Shown piece by piece: positions 16,470 to 24,511 of a stretch of DNA of 33,580 nt (its first letter is position 1; the number at the start of each line of letters is the position of its first letter). Under the pieces are notes generated by a model. It saw nothing but the letters and a program-made list of their open reading frames with translations. It did no database searches and had not been told where the DNA came from. Source of the stretch: Muribaculaceae bacterium (GTDB lineage Bacteria > Bacteroidota > Bacteroidia > Bacteroidales > Muribaculaceae); the NCBI GenBank assembly GCA_009775375.1, contig VSPO01000023.1, positions 1 to 33,580 on the forward strand. Direction: 5' to 3'. Made by a program: the position numbers and the translations under genes.

Positions 16470-17642
16470 TTATTCAGCGATGCAGATTGCCACACGGTTC
16501 TGAACGGGGTCAGGATACGGCTGGTCCATCTCTTCGCCCATGCTCTTGACGGTCATGCGGGAAGCGGGGATACCGTATTTTGTGCGGAGTGTCTGGGCTA
16601 CGATTTCAGCACGCTTGGCGGCAAGACGAAGGTTGAGGGCTTTTGAGCCTGTGCCTTTGTCGGCATAGCCGGTGATGGTCACGTGAGCCTTGGGATGTTC
16701 GTTGAGATAATCAGCAATGGCAGTGACTTTCGTCATTTCGCTTGAGGAGATGACGGCCTTGTTGATTGTGAAGAAGACGTCGCGACGGAACACGGTCTGC
16801 TCTACGACAGGAGCGGGCACTTCCACGATTTTCTCTACGATCTTCTCGATGATCTGCGGCTCGCAGGGCACTTCCTCGATGACGCGGGTGCGTGTCTCGT
16901 ATCTCGGGCCGAAAGCATATTTCACGCCAACGAGAGTGTTGAAATACCAGTCGGCGTTTCCGGCCTTCTTCGAGTTGTAGTTGTCGTTGAGGAAATTCGC
17001 ATTGGCCTCAAGTCCGAGCTGAAGGCGGTCGGTCACGTTGAAGTTGACATCGAAACCGAAGCGGCCTGTCAGGCGTGTCTTGGTGCCGTCCCAGATATTG
17101 CCAAGCATGTTGTATTTGGAATAATCCGGTTTGTCGCCTTGTACGTTCTCGTATTTCGGGAAGTTGTCTCTGAACGAATCGTTAATCTGGTTGGCCTCGT
17201 TGTTTTTCCATGCGATGTTCGCACCGATACCGGCGAAAATATTCACATCGACGAGACGGTTGGGATTGTAGCCGCCGAGAAGGTTCGTCAGGCTGAACAT
17301 AGCGTCCACGGAGGGGGCTACGTAAGTCCAATGCCATTTATAGCGGTTGGTGATTGTCTGATTCTCGTTCTGCAGCGCGATCTTGCTTGTCGCACGGCTT
17401 CTCCAGCTGTTGACAGAGAGACGAAGACCGAACACAGGCGAGAACTGATAACCGGCCGCGAGCTGGGCGTTAGGCCCTACGAGGATATCGAAGGGACCTT
17501 CGCCGAGAGTCTCCTGAGCACCGAACTGTGCCTGTCCAAACCAATAGGGCTTGAAGACATATTCGGTGACCTCCTCCTGTGCGGAGGCTGTGAGGCCTCC
17601 GAAAAGGATAGACGCGGTCAAAAGGATTTTATTTAATTTCAT
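16470..17642 (-). CDS. OmpA-family outer-membrane protein
   Basis: A 390-residue porin-like anchor protein. The signal peptide ends SAQ (about residue 21). The middle (about 30-255) is a beta-barrel with alternating hydrophobic strands and aromatic girdles (YWFGQAQFGAQ, WYFNTLVGVKYAFGP). A short Glu/Lys/Val/Pro linker (EKIVEKIVEVPAP) leads to the peptidoglycan-binding OmpA domain (about 280-390: TITGYADKGTG, LNLRLAAKRAEIV, NRVAICIAE). The gene follows the large lipoprotein by only 46 bp with no terminator between, so the two probably share a transcript. By analogy this is an abundant structural outer-membrane protein. Confidence 0.93.
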   Translation of the reverse strand: MKLNKILLTASILFGGLTASAQEEVTEYVFKPYWFGQAQFGAQETLGEGPFDILVGPNAQLAAGYQFSPVFGLRLSVNSWRSRATSKIALQNENQTITNRYKWHWTYVAPSVDAMFSLTNLLGGYNPNRLVDVNIFAGIGANIAWKNNEANQINDSFRDNFPKYENVQGDKPDYSKYNMLGNIWDGTKTRLTGRFGFDVNFNVTDRLQLGLEANANFLNDNYNSKKAGNADWYFNTLVGVKYAFGPRYETRTRVIEEVPCEPQIIEKIVEKIVEVPAPVVEQTVFRRDVFFTINKAVISSSEMTKVTAIADYLNEHPKAHVTITGYADKGTGSKALNLRLAAKRAEIVAQTLRTKYGIPASRMTVKSMGEEMDQPYPDPVQNRVAICIAE

Positions 17643-17688
17643 TTCTGTAATTGCTTTTGGGTTCGTGTAATTCTATTTCCGACTCGAA

Positions 17689-19779
17689 TCATTTAACTGT
17701 GAGGTAGTAGACGCGTGTGGATGTCTTTCCGCGATAGTCGAGTGAGGAGTAAACGACCTCATATGTGTAGCCAGACTTGAAGTTCTGGATAGCCACTCTC
17801 TGCTGACGTCCGGGGAAGCGGGTGTTCAGAGTCTCTGAAGCGGCGTTTACTTTGCTTGCCTCGCCTGCTACTACACGGCCCTGTGCGTCGAATACGTTGG
17901 CAACAGCCACGTATTTCTGATATGAAGGAGCTGCGATGTCGCCGGTGTGTGATGTGGCGAAAAGTTGGATGGCGTCGCCGGTGCTCTTTGTGAAGACAGA
18001 GGGTATGTTTTTGTCTGTTGAGAGCATGTGGAGGTCGCCGTTGCTGTCTTCATAGGCCATCGAAACCTGGAGATAAGCATTGGGATTTTCGAGGAACTTG
18101 TTGATCTTGTTCGCAAGAGCGTTGTATTTTTCCAAAAGCTTATCTGCAGAGCCGAGCTTGCCGGCGAGCTGGTCATGGATCTTGTCGAGCATGTCGCTGA
18201 CCTGAGTGTTGATCTGGCCCGTAATGCTGTCGAGCTGCTTGTTGACCTGCTCTACGATCTGACCTACGAGAGGATTCAGTGCATCTTCATTGCCGGTGGT
18301 CTCCACGCTGCCGTTGTCCTTGTAGCCAAGCACGATTTTGCCGTCGCTGCCTGCGGGAAGAGCGCTGGGATCAACAACGCCGGTCAGGTCAATCGTGATG
18401 GTGGTGCCTTCGATTGTGAAGTCTGCTTTGTCAAACTCAAACTTAAGGTCGTTCTTAAGCTCGTTGAAAGCATTTTCGAGGGCCTCTTTGAGAGGACTGA
18501 AAGTAGGAAGCCTATGGCTGATGTTGAGGTCGGAAAGCGACTCATAGCCGAGAGGATGCACGGCTGTAGCAGCGATCTCATATTTTGAGTATACAGCATA
18601 TTCTTTGTCTACGCCGTTCTCGGTTACTGTCCAGGCTGCTTTCACGCCGTAAGCGGGGAGGAAGCCGTCCATCTGGTCTACGAGTATTCTTGCGAGGTCT
18701 GCGAGACTCTGCTTTGAAGGATTCTTGAGAGCATCCTTCATGGCGCCCTTAAGTCCTTTCTCGATTTCGATGGCAATTGAGGGAGCGTCCTCTACGTTTA
18801 CGTGGGCATCAGCACGATACAGGCCGTTCTTCTCGGGAGCTTCGGCACGAGTGCCTTTGTTGAACCCGAATGACAGAAGCTCGTCGTTAGACTTGACATC
18901 AAGGCTAATTGGTGCTTCCACGCCATTGCTGTTGATAAGGGTAAGGTTGCCTCCGGAGAAGTCAACATTATTCGGATTGATTGTCAGATAAAGTTGGCCG
19001 AGGTTGTTGATGCCTTCGTCCATATATTTATCGTTGGCGCTGATTTCCAAGGTGCCGTTCTTCGGGGTCAAGCCAAAGTTGGCCACCTTAAGTACATCCT
19101 CTGCTGAACCAACCTCGATAGAAGTTGACTTGAGAGGGAATGCTACGTTGTGGTCAGTCACGCCATAATAGTTGGCAACGATGTTTGTCTGCAGGCCGAT
19201 GGGGAGGTTGATAGTTCCGAACATCGGATTGTAGGTCTGGCTCAGCTCGATGCTTGTGATCAAGCTGTTGAGACGGCTTGTCAGTATGTCGATCTGTGTT
19301 TTGTTGGCAGCCACCAGCGTCTGAAGAGCAGAAATGTCGGTTTTGTTCGTTGCGATAGCCTCAAGACATTGGTTGATCTCTTCGAGGAGCTCGTTCTTGG
19401 TGTCTCCGAGAGCCTTATTGAGGGCTGCTACGGTCTGGCCGAGCTCTGCGAATTCGCCGTCCTTGAAGTTCTTAAGCTCTTCTTTTGTCACGTAATCGCT
19501 GAGTGTGTTGGCGATAATTGCAGCTACCCTTGCGTCAAGACTGCTGGCATCGTTAATTTTGAGCCAGTTCTCGATAGTGGTAAGACGTGCAGCGAGATCT
19601 TCAGGACACTTGCATTTGTTTTCCTCGATTAGCTTGAGGAGCTCAGCTCTAAGGTTTGCTTGATCTGCAAGAATCTCATTCTTGAAGTCCTCATCAGTGT
19701 CTTTGCAGGATGTGAATGTGCCGCAACCGACCGTCGTGAGGGACAGCAACAGCAAGCCATTGACTAATTTTCTATTCAT
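17689..19779 (-). CDS. Large surface-type lipoprotein, function unknown
   Basis: A 696-residue lipoprotein with a signal of about 24 residues. The likely lipid site is Cys25 (TFTSC), although Cys19 is also possible. KDTDEDF follows at once, an acidic stretch like the Bacteroidetes surface-export signal. Residues about 35-180 are Leu/Glu/Lys/Asn-rich and predicted coiled coil. The middle (180-520) is beta-rich, with regular Gly/Asn/Asp turns. A second helical stretch with LD, QV and KL repeats spans about 525-600, then a beta domain ends in YYLTVK. Similar coiled-coil lipoproteins in this order are often named after a PL29-lyase N-terminal domain, without known activity. It has its own consensus promoter and an OmpA gene directly downstream; together they look like a highly expressed surface layer or scaffold pair (inference). 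Confidence 0.8.
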   Translation of the reverse strand: MNRKLVNGLLLLSLTTVGCGTFTSCKDTDEDFKNEILADQANLRAELLKLIEENKCKCPEDLAARLTTIENWLKINDASSLDARVAAIIANTLSDYVTKEELKNFKDGEFAELGQTVAALNKALGDTKNELLEEINQCLEAIATNKTDISALQTLVAANKTQIDILTSRLNSLITSIELSQTYNPMFGTINLPIGLQTNIVANYYGVTDHNVAFPLKSTSIEVGSAEDVLKVANFGLTPKNGTLEISANDKYMDEGINNLGQLYLTINPNNVDFSGGNLTLINSNGVEAPISLDVKSNDELLSFGFNKGTRAEAPEKNGLYRADAHVNVEDAPSIAIEIEKGLKGAMKDALKNPSKQSLADLARILVDQMDGFLPAYGVKAAWTVTENGVDKEYAVYSKYEIAATAVHPLGYESLSDLNISHRLPTFSPLKEALENAFNELKNDLKFEFDKADFTIEGTTITIDLTGVVDPSALPAGSDGKIVLGYKDNGSVETTGNEDALNPLVGQIVEQVNKQLDSITGQINTQVSDMLDKIHDQLAGKLGSADKLLEKYNALANKINKFLENPNAYLQVSMAYEDSNGDLHMLSTDKNIPSVFTKSTGDAIQLFATSHTGDIAAPSYQKYVAVANVFDAQGRVVAGEASKVNAASETLNTRFPGRQQRVAIQNFKSGYTYEVVYSSLDYRGKTSTRVYYLTVK

Positions 19780-19965
19780 TCCTTTAAGATTTGAGTTAAT
19801 TTATATTATGATAATTGTTTATAGCAGTTTTGGTTTTATGTTTGCCAGAATGATAAGCAAGAGGCTACACTTCTGCCTTCATGTCTGAAAAATGGCGTTA
19901 TGTTGTGTCTTGCCGACATTCTTTTTTCAAGGAAAAAGCAACCGTTTTCCCATCGAAAAATCTCT

Positions 19966-19998
19966 GCAAAGGTAAGAACCTTTTTTTAATCTAACAAA
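19966..19998 (-). promoter_or_regulatory. Consensus promoter of the lipoprotein-OmpA operon
   Basis: On the minus strand TTTG (19998-19995), exactly 20 bp, then TACCTTTGC (19974-19966): a full match to TTTG-N20-TAnnTTTGC. The predicted leader is about 180 nt. Confidence 0.8.
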
Positions 19999-20201
19999 TT
20001 TTTGATTAAAAATATTAATTAGATTAAAATTTTAACAGTTATTTGGAAGCTGAATTCCAAACTGATAAGCAATTAGTAAGTGTATTGCCATTGTCGAACT
20101 CCTTGAGTGTGTTGTTGTCATATATTTTTAATGTTAAAGCATGATGGCGGCTGTGCATCAAAGGACCATCAAAAATATTAACAAGATAAAAACAAGAAAG
20201 T

Positions 20202-20237
20202 TTTGATGCTTAATTCAAACTATTTTGCTAACTTTGT
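20202..20237 (+). promoter_or_regulatory. Likely promoter of the exported-protein gene
   Basis: TAACTTTGT at 20229-20237 fits the -7 box. TTTG at 20202-20205 is 23 bp upstream, slightly too far, so the upstream box is less certain. Confidence 0.5.
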
Positions 20238-20322
20238 CGCCGAATTGAAGAAAAATTTCAACAAATTAACAGCCTAGTAAGCTTATGCCCGTCTCTGCGG
20301 GAGTCCTAAACCTGATTTTTTT

Positions 20323-21273
20323 ATGGTAAAAAAATTGCTTTTCTTAGTGCTTGCTTCTTTGTCGGTCGGCATTCCCTGCGTTGCGCAGGAATCCTCCTGG
20401 TTCAAGCGAAATAATGTCCTCGACCATGTCGACGTGGCCTTCACTGTCGGCTCTCCCGGTCTTGGATTCGAGATATCTGCCCCTGCAACGCGTTGGGCAA
20501 ACGTAAGGGCAGGCATGGACGGCATTCCTGCTTTCCATCTGCCAATGGATTTTCAGGTGGCCACCTATACTGACGGTAAGGTCAACGACAATTTCAATAA
20601 GATCAAAGACCTGGTGTATAAAATGACGGGGGAGGAGATGCGAGAGGAGGTCAGGATGATAGGCAAGCCGAAGATGCTCAATTTCAAGTTCCTTGTAGAT
20701 GTCTTCCCGTTTCAGGAGAACAGACATTGGCATTTTACGGCGGGATTCTATCTTGGAAGCTCTAAAATCGGCACGGCCCTTAACGACATCGACGAGACAT
20801 CATCGCTTGTGGCTATGAATATCTACAATCGGTTTTATGATCGCCTGAAGGATTATCCTTACGATGAAGAGCCGATTTTCGGCGATGTTTATCTTTCCCC
20901 CGAGACGTATGAGGAGCTTATGTCTTACGGCCATATGGGTATCCACATAGGTGATTTTAAGGACGGCACTCCTTATTATATGACTCCGGCAAAAAACGGC
21001 ACTGTCAGTGCCAAGATGTTTGCCAATGCGTTCAAGCCTTATCTCGGATTCGGCTATTCAGGTGCTGTCGACAAGCAAAAGAGGCTCAATGTCGGTGTTG
21101 AAGCGGGTGTCTTGCTGTGGGGAGGCGTCCCTAATGTTGTGCTCCACGACGGGATTAGCATGACCAAGGATCTCGTCAACGTCAGGGGGAGGGTGCGCAG
21201 CTATCTCAATTTTATCAAGGCTTTGCCCGTATACCCATGCGTGAGCTTCAAGATTTCCTACAATATCCTTTGA
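20323..21273 (+). CDS. Exported protein, probable outer-membrane beta-barrel, function unknown
   Basis: A 316-residue protein that I do not recognise at family level. The signal peptide is clear (MVKKLLFLVLASLSVGIPCVAQ). The mature part has alternating beta-strand patterns (VDVAFTVGSPGLGFEISAP, FTAGFYLGSSKIGTAL, GFGYSGAVDKQKRLNVGVEAGVLLWGG) and ends in SFKISYNIL, whose closing strand with hydrophobic residues at alternate places suits a BamA-targeted barrel. It has its own predicted promoter, and the next gene also has one, so it may be a single-gene unit. An outer-membrane location is inference. Confidence 0.65.
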   Translation: MVKKLLFLVLASLSVGIPCVAQESSWFKRNNVLDHVDVAFTVGSPGLGFEISAPATRWANVRAGMDGIPAFHLPMDFQVATYTDGKVNDNFNKIKDLVYKMTGEEMREEVRMIGKPKMLNFKFLVDVFPFQENRHWHFTAGFYLGSSKIGTALNDIDETSSLVAMNIYNRFYDRLKDYPYDEEPIFGDVYLSPETYEELMSYGHMGIHIGDFKDGTPYYMTPAKNGTVSAKMFANAFKPYLGFGYSGAVDKQKRLNVGVEAGVLLWGGVPNVVLHDGISMTKDLVNVRGRVRSYLNFIKALPVYPCVSFKISYNIL

Positions 21274-21309
21274 TGTAGTGAAATTTACTCACAAATTTCG
21301 GTCATAGGT

Positions 21310-21342
21310 GTTGCATTTTATGGATAAATTAATTAAATTTGC
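21310..21342 (+). promoter_or_regulatory. Promoter of the pseudouridine synthase gene
   Basis: GTTG (21310-21313), 20 bp, then TAAATTTGC (21334-21342) fits the Bacteroidales consensus. The leader to the ATG at 21516 is about 165 nt. Confidence 0.7.
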
Positions 21343-21515
21343 AGCGTAATGCGATTACATGTCTATCGCGACATGTCTATAGAATTAATGTCGAAATTTC
21401 TAAAACATTATCAAATAGAAACTTAACCTTTAATAAAATCGTAAATAACCCATTTCAAGCGGCCGCTGCCGAGATGGTATGGAGGGTCGGGTGAATTGAT
21501 TAACAATTGAAATAA

Positions 21516-23045
21516 ATGGAAGCAGAAAAGAAACCAAAGCGACCGAGAATCAGCGCGGTGCCTAATGCCACTTCTAATGAAGGCGGGGAAACTGACAATC
21601 GTTATGAAAAGGTGAACTATCCAAATGATGACAAAGCTCCCCACGGAGACGACCGCCAGATGAACCGCGGTTTTGCCGACCGTCAGGGTTATCAGCGCCC
21701 TTACGGCTATCAGCAGCGTCAAGGAGGATACAATAGAAATCCTTACGGTAATCACTATGACCGCCCCAACAACTACCGTCAGGGCGGCTACCAGCATAGA
21801 CCCTTGCAGCAAGATGCATTGGGTGAAGAGAAAACTGAAGGCTCCCAGGATCAGGGCTTCCAGCAGAATCAAGAGGGTTATCAACCCCGTCAAAACAGCT
21901 ACCAACCTCGCCAGAACGGCTATCAGCCCCGTCAAGGTGGTTATCAACCCCGTCAGGGCGGCTACGGCCAGAACAATCAAGGCGGCTATGGCCAAAACCG
22001 TCAAGGCGGCTACGGCCAGAACCGTCAGGGCGGTTACGGACAGAATCGTCAAGGTGGCTACGGACAGAACCGTCAAGGCGGTTACGGGCAGAATCGTCAG
22101 GGTGGCTACGGACAGAACCGTCAAGGAGGCTACGGGCAAAACCGTCAGGGCGGCTACGGACAGAACCGTCAAGGCGGTTACGGACAGAATCGTCAAGGTG
22201 GCTACGGACAGAACCGTCAGGGTGGTTACGGCCAGAACAATCAGGGCGGCTTCCGCAAACAGCAGAACATGAAGTTTACTCCTCGTCCGAAGCAGATAGA
22301 CTATGTCATCGACGACATAGATCCCAACGAGCAGATACGCCTCAACAAGTTTATGGCCAATTCAGGCATTTGCTCGCGCAGGGAAGCCGACGAATATATC
22401 ACGAAGGGCCTTGTCAAGGTCAACGGAGAGGTCGTGACAGAACTCGGAACAAAGATTTCCCGTAACGATGTCGTGGAATACGACGAGAAGGTCGTGACTC
22501 CCGAACGCAAATGCTATGTGCTTCTCAACAAGCCAAAGGATTGCGTGACTACAAGCGATGATCCCAACGGTCGCTTGACTGTGCTCGATCTCGTGAAGAA
22601 TGCTTGCAGGGAGAGGATCTACCCCGTAGGGCGTCTCGACAGAAACACGACAGGCGTGCTCCTTCTGACCAATGACGGAGATCTCGCCTCCAAGCTGACC
22701 CACCCTAAATTCGTCAAAAAGAAAATCTATCACGTCTGGACCGACAAGGATATCACAGAAGATGACATGCAGCGCATTGCCGACGGCATCGAGCTTGACG
22801 ATGGGGAAATCCATGCCGACGCTATCAGCTACGTCAGCGAGACCGACCGCAATCAGGCGGGGATAGAGATCCACAGCGGTCGCAACCGTATCGTGCGCAG
22901 GATCTTCGAGAGCCTTGGATATAGGGTGACGAAACTCGACCGCGTATACTTCGCCGGCCTGACCAAGAAGAACCTTCCCAGAGGTCGCTGGCGTTATCTG
23001 ACCCAGGAAGAGGTCAATTTCCTCAGAATGGGCAGCTTTGAGTGA
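21516..23045 (+). CDS. RsuA/RluB-family rRNA pseudouridine synthase with long low-complexity N-terminus
   Basis: Isomerises a uridine in rRNA. The catalytic part is normal: S4 RNA-binding domain (about 270-320, LNKFMANSGICSRREADEYI) and the synthase core with GRLDRNTTGVLLLTNDGDL, whose Asp375 is the expected catalytic residue, plus SGRNRIVRRIFESLGY near the end. The odd part is residues 1-265: charged, then Gln/Tyr/Pro/Arg repeats (YQPRQ, about 118-147), then 12 tandem copies of an eight-residue GGYGQNRQ unit (148-243). Family members without such a tail are about 240-300 residues long; here there are 509. Gly/Arg-rich N-terminal extensions are known in Bacteroidetes homologues. The tail should be disordered and RNA-binding. 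asnS follows 56 bp on. Confidence 0.93.
   Translation: MEAEKKPKRPRISAVPNATSNEGGETDNRYEKVNYPNDDKAPHGDDRQMNRGFADRQGYQRPYGYQQRQGGYNRNPYGNHYDRPNNYRQGGYQHRPLQQDALGEEKTEGSQDQGFQQNQEGYQPRQNSYQPRQNGYQPRQGGYQPRQGGYGQNNQGGYGQNRQGGYGQNRQGGYGQNRQGGYGQNRQGGYGQNRQGGYGQNRQGGYGQNRQGGYGQNRQGGYGQNRQGGYGQNRQGGYGQNNQGGFRKQQNMKFTPRPKQIDYVIDDIDPNEQIRLNKFMANSGICSRREADEYITKGLVKVNGEVVTELGTKISRNDVVEYDEKVVTPERKCYVLLNKPKDCVTTSDDPNGRLTVLDLVKNACRERIYPVGRLDRNTTGVLLLTNDGDLASKLTHPKFVKKKIYHVWTDKDITEDDMQRIADGIELDDGEIHADAISYVSETDRNQAGIEIHSGRNRIVRRIFESLGYRVTKLDRVYFAGLTKKNLPRGRWRYLTQEEVNFLRMGSFE
21957..22244 (+). repeat. Twelve tandem 24-bp coding repeats
   Basis: An uninterrupted in-frame array encoding GGYGQN(R/N)Q. Copies 1 and 12 read NNQ, the ten between read NRQ. 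Codon choice varies at third positions (GGC/GGT/GGA, CAA/CAG, GGG/GGA/GGC), so the peptide is kept while DNA drifts. Confidence 0.95.
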
Positions 23046-23101
23046 TAATGTCCTCATTCAATTTTTCAAACCGTAAACAATAGGTTAAACCAACTTCATA
23101 A

Positions 23102-24496
23102 ATGGAAGATATAAAGAGAAAGACCGTGGCATCCATTCTTTCCGACGGAGAGGGCTCCGTCGGAAAGAGGGTCGACGTCAAAGGATGGGTGCGCACCCGT
23201 AGGGGCAACAAAAATGTGCAGTTTGTGGCTCTTAACGATGGAAGCACCATCAATAATCTTCAGATTGTCTTCGACCTGTCGAAATTTTCCGACGATCAGC
23301 TGAAGCCGATCACGACGGGCTCAAGCATCCATGTGCAAGGAGAGCTCGTGGCTTCGCAGGGACAGGGACAAAGTGTAGAGGTGCTTGCTGAGGAGCTGGA
23401 GATATATGGCACGGCCCCGAATGATTATCCGCTCCAGAAGAAAGGGCATACCCTCGAATTCCTTCGGGAAAAAGCCAATCTTCGTCCGCGCACAAATACG
23501 TTTGGAGCAGTGCTCCGCATCCGCCACGCGTTGGCATATGCCATTCATAAGTTTTTCAACGACAAGGGATTCTTCTATTTCCATACTCCGCTGATCACGG
23601 CTTCCGATTGTGAGGGAGCCGGCGCGCAGTTCCAGGTCACGACGCTCAATCTCAACGACCTTCCCAAGGATGAGGCAGGCAACATCGACTATTCCGAAGA
23701 TTTCTTCGGAAAAATGGCTTCGCTGACTGTGTCAGGACAATTGGAGGGAGAACTTGGCGCCACCGCTCTTGGTCTGATATATACCTTCGGACCCACGTTC
23801 CGCGCTGAAAATTCCAATACCCCGCGCCATTTGTCGGAGTTCTGGATGATTGAGCCGGAGATGGCCTTCTATGAGATCGCCGACAATATGGACCTCGCTG
23901 AGGAGTTTATCAAATATTGTATAGGATATGCCCTTGAGCATTGCAAAGACGACATCCAATTTCTCAACGATCATTTCGACAAGGATCTTGTCGACCGTCT
24001 TAAGTTTGTGATCGACAACGATTTCGTTCGCCTTCCTTATACGGAGGGAGTCAAAATCCTTGAGGAGAGCGGGAAGAAGTTTGAATTCCCTGTCTATTGG
24101 GGTGTCGACCTCGCAAGCGAGCATGAAAGATACCTCGTGGAGGAGCATTTCAAGAAGCCTGTCATCCTGACCGACTATCCCAAGGAGATTAAGGCTTTCT
24201 ATATGAAGCTCAACGACGATGGCAAGACCGTGCGCGCCATGGATGTGTTGTTCCCGAAAATCGGAGAGATCATCGGTGGTAGCCAAAGGGAGGAGAACTA
24301 TGAGAAGCTTCTTAACAGAATCGAGGAAATGGGTCTGACAGGAATGGACTGGTATCTTGACACCCGCAAATACGGAACTGTGCCTCATAGCGGCTTCGGT
24401 CTTGGATTCGAACGCTTGGTGCTTTTCGTGACGGGAATGCAGAATATCCGCGACGTGATTCCTTTCCCCCGCTATCCCAAAAACTGTGAATTCTGA
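23102..24496 (+). CDS. asnS: Asparaginyl-tRNA synthetase
   Basis: Class II synthetase that charges tRNA-Asn (464 residues). An N-terminal OB-fold binds the anticodon (about 15-105, VDVKGWVRTRRGNKNVQF). The catalytic domain has motif 2 (FRAENSNTPRHLSEFWMIEPEMAF region) and motif 3 (GFGLGFERLV) near the C-terminus. The AsnRS type is supported by the RPRTNTFGAVLRIRH segment and the AENSNTPRHLSEFW context. It lies between the pseudouridine synthase and the Lnb-type gene, with gaps of 56 and 15 bp, so it is probably part of one operon reaching secA. Confidence 0.96.
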   Translation: MEDIKRKTVASILSDGEGSVGKRVDVKGWVRTRRGNKNVQFVALNDGSTINNLQIVFDLSKFSDDQLKPITTGSSIHVQGELVASQGQGQSVEVLAEELEIYGTAPNDYPLQKKGHTLEFLREKANLRPRTNTFGAVLRIRHALAYAIHKFFNDKGFFYFHTPLITASDCEGAGAQFQVTTLNLNDLPKDEAGNIDYSEDFFGKMASLTVSGQLEGELGATALGLIYTFGPTFRAENSNTPRHLSEFWMIEPEMAFYEIADNMDLAEEFIKYCIGYALEHCKDDIQFLNDHFDKDLVDRLKFVIDNDFVRLPYTEGVKILEESGKKFEFPVYWGVDLASEHERYLVEEHFKKPVILTDYPKEIKAFYMKLNDDGKTVRAMDVLFPKIGEIIGGSQREENYEKLLNRIEEMGLTGMDWYLDTRKYGTVPHSGFGLGFERLVLFVTGMQNIRDVIPFPRYPKNCEF

Positions 24497-24511
24497 TTCT
24501 AATAGCATATA

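Larger units (their letters stand above)
19780..20322. other. Gene-free divergent intergenic region
   Basis: A stretch of 543 bp between divergent genes. It holds the lipoprotein promoter (minus), about 185 nt of lipoprotein leader, a very AT-rich middle (about 19980-20060), and the likely promoter of the plus-strand gene near 20202-20237. I see no ORF or RNA gene. Confidence 0.6.

Noticed and set aside
21423..22196. A minus-strand frame with VLSVAALTVL-type repeats.
   Set aside because: It is the complement of the 24-bp repeats of the pseudouridine synthase gene. The regular hydrophobic pattern follows from that array.
21957..22244. 24-bp tandem repeats considered as a CRISPR or VNTR outside genes.
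   Set aside because: There are no spacers, and the repeats are in frame within a real gene with third-position variation.
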